This document shows, piece by piece, positions 7,622 through 15,034 of a stretch of DNA of 33,710 nucleotides; the first letter of the stretch is position 1; each line of letters starts with the position of its first letter. The notes below the pieces were generated by a model, which was not told the DNA's origin, ran no database searches, and saw only the letters and a program-made list of their open reading frames with translations. The translations under genes and the position numbers were made by a program. This DNA comes from an uncultured Lachnotalea sp. (GTDB lineage Bacteria; Bacillota; Clostridia; Lachnospirales; Lachnospiraceae), in contig CAOKOS010000026.1 of the NCBI GenBank assembly GCA_948470255.1, forward strand, positions 1 to 33,710, in the 5' to 3' direction.

Positions 7622-7650
7622 TTTTCCAGTCCTTTCTTCAGCATTATGAG

Positions 7651-8016
7651 TTATTCCAGTTCCCGGTTGACTGCTTCGATTACGTCGGAAAGGCTGGATT
7701 CATTCAGGTAATCTGCATATTCCCCCAGTTCTTTTTTGGTGCGGGAGAGGAGTTCTTCCCGGGAGCAGGTTTTTAAATGTTTTATTTCTTCGGCAGTCAG
7801 ATCGGTGCGTTCCGGGAGAAGCTCCCAGACTGCGCCGTTTTTGCGGGCAGCCAGGACTTCCCTGATATACAATTCATAATGCTCCCTGCTGCAGGCCAGG
7901 GCTCTCCAGTTTCCCGTGGCCGCGCAATAGGAGCAGCTGTAATATTTTTTCCGGCCACCGTCTTTACCTAAGCTGCATTTGGAATATTTGCAGATGGTAT
8001 TCGCTTTCATGGCCAT
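7651..8016 (-). CDS. Small Cys-rich phage protein, possible tail assembly factor
   Basis: 121 aa from ATG 8016 (a second ATG at 8010 is possible), 11 bp after the candidate tail-tube gene. The frame extends further upstream only inside that gene. The N-terminal 40 residues contain a zinc-finger-like pattern (CKYSKC, SCSYC, LACS). The rest is helical and acidic (TAEEIKHLKTC, KKELGEYADYL, VIEAVNREL). Its position after the tube protein and before the tape measure is where tail assembly chaperones usually lie. This position is the only functional clue; the product is otherwise unrecognised. Confidence 0.7.
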   Translation of the reverse strand: MAMKANTICKYSKCSLGKDGGRKKYYSCSYCAATGNWRALACSREHYELYIREVLAARKNGAVWELLPERTDLTAEEIKHLKTCSREELLSRTKKELGEYADYLNESSLSDVIEAVNRELE

Positions 8017-8027
8017 TTTTTGCCGGC

Positions 8028-8846
8028 TTACAGGGCGACGGCATCCTCCTCGTCGAATACGATGAAATCCCAAAGCCTCTTTGTGGCGGAAGAACCGCAT
8101 CCGCCGGAAAGAGCCTCAAACTCCATACTCTGGACAGAAGGGTCGTTTCCAAAAGCCAGGTCAAAGTTGCCTGCCGCTTTTGCCTTGGGATAAACGATTT
8201 TTGCATAGTAGCTCTTTTCTGTGCAGATATCCTTGGCAAAGCAGTCAGCCACCAACATTCCAGTGGCGGAGAATCTGTCTTCCTGGTTGCTGATCTTCTT
8301 GGCATCATTGACTTCGATGTCATAGAAGGTATAAACAGTTTCCCCGGCGGTAAAGGCCCCGGTGGGAAGCGTCAGCTTCTTTGTGGAAGGGTCATACTGG
8401 AATGTTTCATCAGAAGCCGTTGCAGCAATGGGATAGGAACGGCCCACAGTGCCGTCGGCATTTCTCTTGTAGATGTAGGGGATCTCATTCCCCACAGCGC
8501 CCATCGGCTTGATGGCTACATCGGCGCTTACGCCGTCTGTTGTGGTGAGCATAAAGAAATGCCTGGGGACAACCGTAGCGCCCTGTACGATTTCAGAACC
8601 CACCTGCATAGCCATAACACCGTCCACGATGGAACCGTTTGTGGCGGTGATCCTGCTTGCTTTGTTTCTGTCGGCAGAACCGATCTTTACACCGTTTTTA
8701 CCGGTTGCGTACACGGTTTCCTGCTCATTGGTCATGGTCGCTTCCTGGAGGTCGTCCACTACGAACTGGCATACTCCGGTATCCAGGTCAAAAAAGCTGA
8801 TGCGTTCCATGTTCTGTACGATATACTTGTTAGAATTTACACTCAT
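8028..8846 (-). CDS. Candidate major tail tube protein
   Basis: 272 aa, ATG 8846 with AAAGGAG 5-10 nt upstream. The protein is beta-rich and Gly/Thr-rich with no membrane segment. It opens with ISFFDLDTGVCQFVVDDLQE, then TNEQETVYATGKNGVKIGS. A second part (about 110-240) contains DPSTKKLTLPTGAFTAGE, like a small inserted beta domain. Size, composition and position before the small assembly protein, lysis genes and tape measure fit a tail tube subunit. The call rests on this style and order, not on a diagnostic motif; a capsid protein is the main alternative. Confidence 0.5.
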   Translation of the reverse strand: MSVNSNKYIVQNMERISFFDLDTGVCQFVVDDLQEATMTNEQETVYATGKNGVKIGSADRNKASRITATNGSIVDGVMAMQVGSEIVQGATVVPRHFFMLTTTDGVSADVAIKPMGAVGNEIPYIYKRNADGTVGRSYPIAATASDETFQYDPSTKKLTLPTGAFTAGETVYTFYDIEVNDAKKISNQEDRFSATGMLVADCFAKDICTEKSYYAKIVYPKAKAAGNFDLAFGNDPSVQSMEFEALSGGCGSSATKRLWDFIVFDEEDAVAL

Positions 8847-8892
8847 TGTTTTTCTCCTTTCGATGTGTCTAATAAAGTAAAAAAGGACCTGC

Positions 8893-9663
8893 TTATCTGT
8901 GCAGGTCAGGAATCAGGTTTAAGATATGTTTATCTTTCATTTTGCTGCTGTCGATGGTTCCGTGATAAATACCGGACAGGACATGGTCCCGTTCCCTGCC
9001 GTAGGTGATGAAGTAATAAGATTCATACAGAAGGCTTAAGGGCAGCTCCATGACAGACGTAAAGTCATATTTGAAGCCGGGACTGTTGACGCAGTATTTG
9101 ATCATGTTGGATATGCCGGATTTATTCCCGGTTTTGCCGTCCTGGTATTCTCGGGCCAGTTTTTTCTGTTTCCGCCGCATCCGGTCGATGAGAAACCGTT
9201 TGGCGGTTTTATTCCCCACGTCATATTCCACCTGTTCACTGATGAAGTGGACATACCGCAGATAAGTGGATATCTGCCGGTAAATGGCTTCGTCGATGAT
9301 AAAATCGGGGGTGGACTGGCTTACCAGAAGTTTTTTTCCGTCCTTTTCGCTGATATATTTCAGAAAAGATGTGAAGTCGGTTTTCCCAAATAGTATGCAG
9401 GAAAGCTCAGGAGAAATCCGGGAGGCACACTCAAAGAACAGGTCATAGTCTGTCATCGTCTGGTAATCAATGCCGTTGTCATCAAGTTCCACAGCGATAT
9501 CATAAGGCTTCCTTGTGAACAGGTTCAGCGCCTGATAGTAGAGTTCTTCCCCGAAATCCATGATTTCATAAATCCTGGGATTAAAGACTGTCAGATATTG
9601 GTTGATCCGATAGCCTTTTCCTCCGATCACATGGGTGAGTTCATCAATGCCGTACCTGTTCAT
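8893..9663 (-). CDS. Unrecognised phage-operon protein
   Basis: 256 aa from ATG 9663, which overlaps the stop of the upstream gene (ATGA, 9660-9663), so the two are translationally coupled. The frame continues upstream to 9711 only by overlapping that gene further. The protein is mixed helical: aromatic N-terminal half (FGEELYYQALNLF, DYDLFFECASRI), a basic patch in the middle (RMRRKQKKLAREY) and ELPLSLLYESYYFITYG near the end. The last part faintly recalls tail assembly or Gp15-like phage proteins, but I do not recognise it with confidence. Its location among tail genes suggests a structural or assembly role. Confidence 0.7.
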   Translation of the reverse strand: MNRYGIDELTHVIGGKGYRINQYLTVFNPRIYEIMDFGEELYYQALNLFTRKPYDIAVELDDNGIDYQTMTDYDLFFECASRISPELSCILFGKTDFTSFLKYISEKDGKKLLVSQSTPDFIIDEAIYRQISTYLRYVHFISEQVEYDVGNKTAKRFLIDRMRRKQKKLAREYQDGKTGNKSGISNMIKYCVNSPGFKYDFTSVMELPLSLLYESYYFITYGRERDHVLSGIYHGTIDSSKMKDKHILNLIPDLHR

Positions 9664-10145
9664 AGCCGATCTATCTCCCGGCAGCAGAATTTCAGGGTAC
9701 GGACAGGGCATCCGTTTGGCAGGATGCTTTCCAGATCGGAAACGTATTCCAGGGGACTGGCTCCGTAATTGGGATTTTGGCCAAAAATCCCGGACAGGAT
9801 GGAAGCGATATGATCTGTTCGCGCCGTGGCCGTATCAGAAGACATCCGCATCTGTTCAGGGCGGACGGTCACATGGAAAGTGATCGCCATGTCCTTAAGA
9901 AGTGGGTTTTTAGATTCTGTTTCCGGCATGTCGACAGCAAAAGTGAGGAGGCATGGCTCCTCAGCCTGAAGTTCCAAAGACCTTAAGTGTGGAAATATAT
10001 TTTGATAGATCAGCCCGTCTCTGTTTTCGAGATAAGTTTTATCGATGGCTGCGATGAGCGCACAACTTAAGGAATCGTCTTCATTGTAAAGAAGATCACG
10101 TAAGATCTTTTGTTTGTAGGTAACGATGGCTGTTTTGTCTGCCAT
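9660..10145 (-). CDS. Neck/tail-completion-like phage protein
   Basis: 161 aa, ATG 10145 behind an excellent site (GGGAGGTGAT). Its size, the central beta segment (ITFHVTVRPEQM), the conserved-looking RTDHIASILSGIFGQN helix and its position before the tube gene fit a head-tail connector or tail-terminator protein. No diagnostic catalytic or binding motif is visible. It is coupled to the next gene by a 4-bp overlap. A 122-bp gap separates it from the polymerase-like gene upstream. Confidence 0.6.
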   Translation of the reverse strand: MADKTAIVTYKQKILRDLLYNEDDSLSCALIAAIDKTYLENRDGLIYQNIFPHLRSLELQAEEPCLLTFAVDMPETESKNPLLKDMAITFHVTVRPEQMRMSSDTATARTDHIASILSGIFGQNPNYGASPLEYVSDLESILPNGCPVRTLKFCCREIDRL

Positions 10146-10267
10146 CAGAAATCACCTCCCGGTTCTTTATAAAGTACCGCCGTTCCGGATGCCGGCATGT
10201 CCCGGAAACGGCGGAGAGATAAGGATGAGGCGCCAAACAAATGTTCCTGTTCATATAAGGGATTTTA

Positions 10268-13027
10268 TCAGGAGGCCGAAACCTCAGTAAAATCAAGGGT
10301 TTTCTCAGGAGAACAGAACGGATGTTCCGTAATTTGCGGCTGGGATGGCAGAAAGCTTTCCAGAAAACTTTCTCTGTTTGTCCTGTATAACAGGTTCAGC
10401 ATTTTCCTGGTATATTTGGTGGCATCTTTGTAGCGGCGGACGCTGTTTGTCTGTTTATCCAGGCCCAGGGCAGTTTCCACCAGCCGGTTGACTGTGACCG
10501 GGTTTCTGATTTTTATTTTTCCGATTTCCTCTATAAACTGTTCCGTTTTTTCAGAAAAGGAGAACATGCCTTCTTCCGTATCGAAAAAGCAGCGGTTTTC
10601 TTTTACATACCGGTCATATTCTTCCACCAGCCGGCGGATTTTTGACATTTGACGGTCGTTGGCTTTACCTGGAAGTTTGACAAAGAAGGCTTCGGTGTCC
10701 ATGGTTTTCCCCCTTTTTGAGCCGGGAATTTTGTTTAAACATTCCTGCAGCCAGTTCATGGGGCAGACCAGCTGCCGGTTAATACGGCTTTTAAGCTGTT
10801 CCTTCCTGGAACGTATTTCTGAATCGGGGAGGGCGGATCCATTTCTGGTGAGGGGGATCTCCTTTGTATAGAGCATAAATTCTGGAAAATCGCAGCGGCC
10901 TTTTATATCTGAAGAGTCTGTGCCGGAGGCTTTGGCGGGATTCATGGAAACCAGCCGCTTAATCCGCTCAATTTCTGCCGGGGCATCGATTTCGTATTCC
11001 CGCTTGCAGCCGTCGATGATGACCTGCGCCAGCACGGCTAAAATAATGAAACTGTCGTATAATTCCTGGTTTGGATTTGTCCAGTAATATGTCATGGCAA
11101 GCTGTGCAAGATTGCTGGACTCTCCGATATAGCGCTGGGATTTTGCAAATTTACTGTCCATACGGGCATATTCTGCAGGAGTGTTTTCGTAGGTGACGCC
11201 GCTTTCCTTCAGCCTGTTTACCACGGTGGGAAACTTCTGGTAACAGGTTTGTGCGGCGGCGGTAATGGCCGGATGGTCCGTCACAAAGAAGAAATCCGAA
11301 TCAAAGTCAAGGCCGTTCCCCCTGTCCTGGACGTCACTTTTGATACTGTTGACTGCAATGATGCCGCGCCCGAAAGGAAAATAGGAATTCATTTGGGGGC
11401 TGTAATGGTTGTGGAGGAAAATCAAATTGTTGGGGCTGTTATGAGGGGAGCGGAAAGCGGCCAGGTAGGCCCCGTCCTCAAAACGTTTTGTAAAGCACTG
11501 GATGGCGCCTGCTTCATAATTTAAGGAAGGATCTTTTGTGAAATCTTCTCCCACACAGTAAAGCAGCAGGCCGTAAGGATTTCCGCAGATGGTCAGATTA
11601 TCCCCCGGGACCGTGATCTTTCCTTTTCGCAGCCGTAAGACGTAGCTGTTGATGATTTTTGTCTTTTCCATCTTGAACCATTTGGAAGAGCCGAAGTCGG
11701 GATTACGGCGGTACAGGTCCGCCAGCATTTCGTAATGGTTGACGGCAGTGGCGTTTTTTCGGAGATATTTTTCAAACTCATGGTTGTCATTTTTCAGGGC
11801 TTCCACATAGCGGAGGCTGGTTCCTGCAATATCTTTCATATCTTCCTTTGAACAGGGGAGGGTATTGACCATCTGATAGCTCATCTGCTGGACGTCCCCC
11901 AGCTTGCTTTCATGGTCTGTTTTTACAATGCCGAACATGGAGCCGTCGGCATTTACACGTGTGCACCAGTAACGGTAGGCCGAAAGGAGGGAACCGCCCA
12001 TGAGATCTGTGAATTTTTTCCATTTGACAGCATTGTCCGTGGTGACCACCTGGATGTCTTTCAGCCTGTGGAATACACCGAACATGTCTTTTACCTCATA
12101 AGTTTCGTAGTCATGTCCGTTTTTCTGGCACCAGTCCCTGAAAAACTTCTGGATACGTGTCCTGAAACCGCAGGCTTTGAAAAAGTGGTTCCGAAGAAGT
12201 CCCATTCCGTTGATCCAGGAAGGAAACAGGTCAGACTCCACCAGGGCCATGCCGTCCCAGAGGATATTTTTGACCTGGGTTTTACAGCGTTCCACCAGGC
12301 ATTTTTTTACAGGCCCAGTATCATCCGCCCGTACCACATCCGCTATGGTCTGGAAAAAACTTTCCTGGTCCTTAAGAATCAGGATATTTTCCACAGGGAT
12401 GTGAAGGGTATCCAGGATGGTGCTGGTCACGAGGGGGGCATAGGCGGAAAGTTCCACAATCCTGGCGTTTTTCTCCGGCATTTTCTTTCCCAGCCCCATG
12501 GTAATCCAGTCATAAGCTTTTTCATACAGGTCTGCATTGATAAACATAGTCTGGCCTGATTTGGCTTTGGAAGAATTCCGGTAAAGCATACGATAGGAAG
12601 CGGGGGCGCCGTCTGTGTTGGCTTCAGAGGATTTCCATCCTGAAAGGGAGATGCCTTTTTCGTAAAATTCCCTGCGTATTTCGTCTTTTGTCTTTTTTTC
12701 GTAGATTTCCTTTGACTGAGCGGCTTTTTCCATGAGAGCCTTGATCCGCGCGGCAGCTGATTCATCGGGCGCTGCTTTCAGCAGCTTTTTAAGCCGCAGG
12801 TTTTCTTCTTCATAGGAGGGGAAACCGAAATCAAAGTCCAGGCAAATGATATCCTGTGTACAGTCTTTTTCCGAAAGCCGCAGCCCGTTTTTCTGCATAT
12901 AAAGACTGAACAGGCTCGGGTGGAACCGGGATTCTGTGTAGTCGTATCTGTCCCGGAGTCCGAGGGAATACCCATATAAAGTAGCTGCCTTTATATTCTT
13001 AATTTTCAAACCGGATCCACTTGTCAT
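10268..13027 (-). CDS. YonO/RdRP-like single-chain RNA polymerase (double-psi barrel), phage type
   Basis: 919 aa from ATG 13027, behind AGAGGTGATT. A GTG at 13036 is too close to the ribosome site. Two features match the polymerase superfamily shared by cellular RdRPs, phage YonO and multisubunit RNA polymerase. The first is WDGMALVESDL (about 257-267), like the DG-containing first barrel motif of eukaryotic RdRPs (SDGIG.ISPDL). The second is an AAFRSPHNSP segment, then GIIAVNSI, ending in NGLDFDSDFFFV (about 571-582). The latter carries the three metal-binding Asp residues of the DxDxD catalytic loop, with Ser replacing the usual Gly. The length is close to YonO of phage SPbeta (about 900 aa), which transcribes phage late genes. 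It heads the tail operon under an SOS-type promoter. The family call is by motif reading only. Confidence 0.65.
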   Translation of the reverse strand: MTSGSGLKIKNIKAATLYGYSLGLRDRYDYTESRFHPSLFSLYMQKNGLRLSEKDCTQDIICLDFDFGFPSYEEENLRLKKLLKAAPDESAAARIKALMEKAAQSKEIYEKKTKDEIRREFYEKGISLSGWKSSEANTDGAPASYRMLYRNSSKAKSGQTMFINADLYEKAYDWITMGLGKKMPEKNARIVELSAYAPLVTSTILDTLHIPVENILILKDQESFFQTIADVVRADDTGPVKKCLVERCKTQVKNILWDGMALVESDLFPSWINGMGLLRNHFFKACGFRTRIQKFFRDWCQKNGHDYETYEVKDMFGVFHRLKDIQVVTTDNAVKWKKFTDLMGGSLLSAYRYWCTRVNADGSMFGIVKTDHESKLGDVQQMSYQMVNTLPCSKEDMKDIAGTSLRYVEALKNDNHEFEKYLRKNATAVNHYEMLADLYRRNPDFGSSKWFKMEKTKIINSYVLRLRKGKITVPGDNLTICGNPYGLLLYCVGEDFTKDPSLNYEAGAIQCFTKRFEDGAYLAAFRSPHNSPNNLIFLHNHYSPQMNSYFPFGRGIIAVNSIKSDVQDRGNGLDFDSDFFFVTDHPAITAAAQTCYQKFPTVVNRLKESGVTYENTPAEYARMDSKFAKSQRYIGESSNLAQLAMTYYWTNPNQELYDSFIILAVLAQVIIDGCKREYEIDAPAEIERIKRLVSMNPAKASGTDSSDIKGRCDFPEFMLYTKEIPLTRNGSALPDSEIRSRKEQLKSRINRQLVCPMNWLQECLNKIPGSKRGKTMDTEAFFVKLPGKANDRQMSKIRRLVEEYDRYVKENRCFFDTEEGMFSFSEKTEQFIEEIGKIKIRNPVTVNRLVETALGLDKQTNSVRRYKDATKYTRKMLNLLYRTNRESFLESFLPSQPQITEHPFCSPEKTLDFTEVSAS

Positions 13028-13088
13028 AAGAATCACCTCTTTCTTTTGTTTTAAAAATTTTTCGCGGCCGCTTTCCGGTGTAGACAGA

Positions 13089-13118
13089 ATTATATAATAC
13101 CGAACATGCGTTTGTCAA
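13089..13118 (-). promoter_or_regulatory. Consensus promoter of the tail operon
   Basis: On the minus strand TTGACA (13118-13113) and TATAAT (13094-13089) are both perfect sigma-A hexamers with an 18-bp spacer, about 60 bp upstream of the polymerase-like gene. A LexA box fills most of the spacer. Confidence 0.85.
13101..13114. promoter_or_regulatory. LexA (SOS) operator, tail operon side
   Basis: CGAACATGCGTTTG matches every position of the Firmicutes LexA/DinR consensus CGAACRNRYGTTYG. It lies between the -35 and -10 boxes of the minus-strand promoter, a position where bound LexA would block RNA polymerase. This predicts induction by DNA damage. Confidence 0.8.
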
Positions 13119-13138
13119 CGGTTTTTTGAAAAAGGCCA

Positions 13139-13167
13139 TTGACATTCTGAACAGGCAGAGATACAAT
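13139..13167 (+). promoter_or_regulatory. Promoter of the 63-aa gene
   Basis: TTGACA (13139-13144), a 17-bp spacer and TACAAT (13162-13167) form a near-consensus sigma-A promoter pointing to the right. It diverges from the tail-operon promoter. Confidence 0.8.
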
Positions 13168-13176
13168 AATAAAAAA

Positions 13177-13188
13177 GAACAGATGTTC
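13177..13188. promoter_or_regulatory. Second LexA-type operator
   Basis: GAACAGATGTTC keeps the GAAC-N4-GTTC core and the preferred inner bases of the LexA box, with A/T in place of the outer C/G. It begins about 10 nt after the -10 box of the rightward promoter, covering the likely transcription start, so it fits repression of the small gene. Confidence 0.65.
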
Positions 13189-13206
13189 TAAACAGGGGTG
13201 AAAATC

Positions 13207-13398
13207 ATGAAAAAATGTAAAGGATATTACTATGAAGGGAAGAAAAAAGTGGAGTTTGAATTTGGAAAATTTTTGGAATGGGGCCTGGAGTCCAAACTGT
13301 ATCGCGGACAGGTGCATGTAAATACCGTTGCGATTATCCAGGAGGAAAACGGGCGTGTGATCACCGTCCGGCCAAACCAGATGGAATTTTATGCGTGA
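13207..13398 (+). CDS. Small SOS-linked protein of unknown function
   Basis: 63 aa, ATG 13207, with a purine-rich AGGGGTG site about 8 nt upstream. The sequence is basic and aromatic at the start (KKCKGYYYEGKKKVEFEFGKF) and ends in a beta-like stretch (VNTVAIIQEENGRVITVRP). It has no membrane segment and only one Cys. I do not recognise the family. It is the first rightward gene from a divergent LexA-controlled region, so it may act in prophage induction, immunity or damage response; that role is an inference from position. Translation seems real because promoter, ribosome site and frame all agree. Confidence 0.7.
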   Translation: MKKCKGYYYEGKKKVEFEFGKFLEWGLESKLYRGQVHVNTVAIIQEENGRVITVRPNQMEFYA

Positions 13399-13498
13399 GG
13401 TGCAGGTATTTTGCGGGCCGGCGCAGGGAGAACTGGAAAGAAGAGGATTTTTTAAAGCAGTTTTGTTGACGAAAGGGGATTAAAAATCTGACAGAAAA

Positions 13499-13514
13499 AC
13501 CATACTACTATGGT
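13499..13514. promoter_or_regulatory. Perfect inverted repeat upstream of the sugar-acid operon
   Basis: ACCATA-CTAC-TATGGT, two perfect 6-bp arms around 4 bp, lies 81 bp before the permease start in the 197-bp gap 13399-13595. It resembles an operator for a GntR- or LacI-type regulator. No regulator gene for this operon is in the window. Confidence 0.4.
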
Positions 13515-13595
13515 GTGTGAAAACGCAATGTACAAAAGATGGATGGATTTTGGATGTTATAAAGGAAAAGCAAAAATTATGAAGGAGAACTTGTA

Positions 13596-14951
13596 ATGGA
13601 AGCTGCCGTAACACTTGATCCGGCCAGATTAGTCATTGCGGCCCTTGTGGGCCTGGCGCTTTTACTGGTACTGATTATTAAATTTAAGATTCATGCCATG
13701 ATCTCGATTTTGATTGGGGCAGTGGCCATCGGGCTGATTGCCGGTATGCCTTTTGGCGATATTGTCACAGCTGTGGACGACGGCATTGGAAATACGTTAA
13801 AAGGCATTGCGCTTTTGGTGGGACTGGGTTCCATGTTCGGCGCGGTTCTGGAGGTTTCCGGAGGAGCCCAGACACTGGCTGTCACCATGGTGAACAAATT
13901 TGGCGACAGAAAAGCAGCGTGGGCGCTTGGGATCACCGGGCTGATCATTGCAATGCCCGTGTTTTTTGATGCCGGACTGATTATTTTGATTCCGTTGGCC
14001 TTCTCCCTGGCAAAAAGGACAAAGCGTTCTTCTTTGTTTTATGTGATCCCCCTGCTTGCCGGACTGGCTGTGGGACATGCTTTTATTCCACCCACACCCG
14101 GCCCTGTACTGGTGGCGACCATGCTGGGAGTGGATTTGGGATGGGTGATTCTGGTTGGGATTTTCTGTGGTGTTTTTGCCATGATTGTGGCAGGCCCTGT
14201 ATGGGGGTTTTTCTGTGGCAAAAAATATGATGTGGCCATTCCGGCGCACGTGGCCAACCAGGAGGACTTCGATGAATCCAAACTTCCGGGTTTTGGTACG
14301 GTGGTTGGGATTATCCTGATTCCATTGGCGCTTATTGTATTAAAGTCTCTGGCAGGTGTGATTCCTGCCCTTTCCGGGGCGCAGGATGTCCTGTCTTTCC
14401 TGGGGCAGCCATTCATGGCGCTTTTGATTGCGACGGTAGCCGCCATGTTCCTTCTGGGGACAAGGCACGGATACAGTCTGGCAGAACTTGAAAAAATCAT
14501 GACAAAGTCTTTGGAGCCTGCCGGGCTGATTCTTTTAGTGACTGCCTGCGGCGGCGTCCTCCGATATGTGCTCCAGTATTCCGGGTTAGGGGATGTGATT
14601 GGAAATGCAGTGTCTTCGGCAAAGCTTCCACTCGTGGTGGTGGCGTTTCTGGTGGCTGCACTTGTCCGTATTTGTGTGGGTTCTGCAACAGTGGCCATGA
14701 CCATGGCCGCGGGCATCGTGGCCTCCATGCCGGGGATTGCCGAATTTTCCCCCATGTACCTTGCATGTGTCACTGCGGCGGTGGCCGGCGGGGCGACGGT
14801 ATGCTCCCATTTCAATGATTCTGGTTTCTGGTTGGTGAAATCTTTGGTGGGATTGGATGAGAAAACCACTTTAAAGACCTGGACCATTATGGAAACTTTG
14901 GTGGGCGGCACAGGATTTGTGGTGGCGCTGGTTATTTCTTTCTTTGTGTGA
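13596..14951 (+). CDS. GntP-family gluconate/sugar-acid permease
   Basis: 451 aa, ATG 13596 behind GAAGGAG. There are about 12 hydrophobic segments from residue 10 to the C-terminus, the usual size for GntP symporters. Family-like stretches include LVGLGSMFGAVLEVSGGAQ, GLIIAMPVFFDAGLIIL, AFIPPTPGPV and RICVGSATVAMTMAAG. It imports gluconate or a related aldonate with protons at the cytoplasmic membrane. It is the first gene of a four-gene set whose enzymes use exactly such a substrate. The actual sugar acid (gluconate, galactonate or another) cannot be read from the sequence. An 83-bp gap separates it from the dehydratase. Confidence 0.92.
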   Translation: MEAAVTLDPARLVIAALVGLALLLVLIIKFKIHAMISILIGAVAIGLIAGMPFGDIVTAVDDGIGNTLKGIALLVGLGSMFGAVLEVSGGAQTLAVTMVNKFGDRKAAWALGITGLIIAMPVFFDAGLIILIPLAFSLAKRTKRSSLFYVIPLLAGLAVGHAFIPPTPGPVLVATMLGVDLGWVILVGIFCGVFAMIVAGPVWGFFCGKKYDVAIPAHVANQEDFDESKLPGFGTVVGIILIPLALIVLKSLAGVIPALSGAQDVLSFLGQPFMALLIATVAAMFLLGTRHGYSLAELEKIMTKSLEPAGLILLVTACGGVLRYVLQYSGLGDVIGNAVSSAKLPLVVVAFLVAALVRICVGSATVAMTMAAGIVASMPGIAEFSPMYLACVTAAVAGGATVCSHFNDSGFWLVKSLVGLDEKTTLKTWTIMETLVGGTGFVVALVISFFV

Positions 14952-14981
14952 GAGGGTAAGGCTGCCGTCAAATCATGCGGA

Positions 14982-15006
14982 CGTATACCCTTGTCAACCG
15001 ACAGTA
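14982..15006 (+). repeat. 25-nt repeat, copy 1
   Basis: This 25-nt stretch between permease and dehydratase matches 18676-18700 at 21 of 25 positions, including an exact 14-nt core (GTCAACCGACAGTA). Its role is unknown; it could be a regulatory site or an old recombination scar. Confidence 0.6.
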
Positions 15007-15034
15007 AACAGTACAGGAAAGGCAGGAGGTTTTT

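Noticed and set aside
11912-12559. 215-aa plus-strand frame inside the polymerase-like gene
   Set aside because: It is antisense to a 919-codon frame with good start signals; it is a shadow frame without a ribosome site.
13517-13535. CcpA cre site upstream of the permease
   Set aside because: TGAAAACG fits the left half of the consensus, but the right half lacks the required bases.
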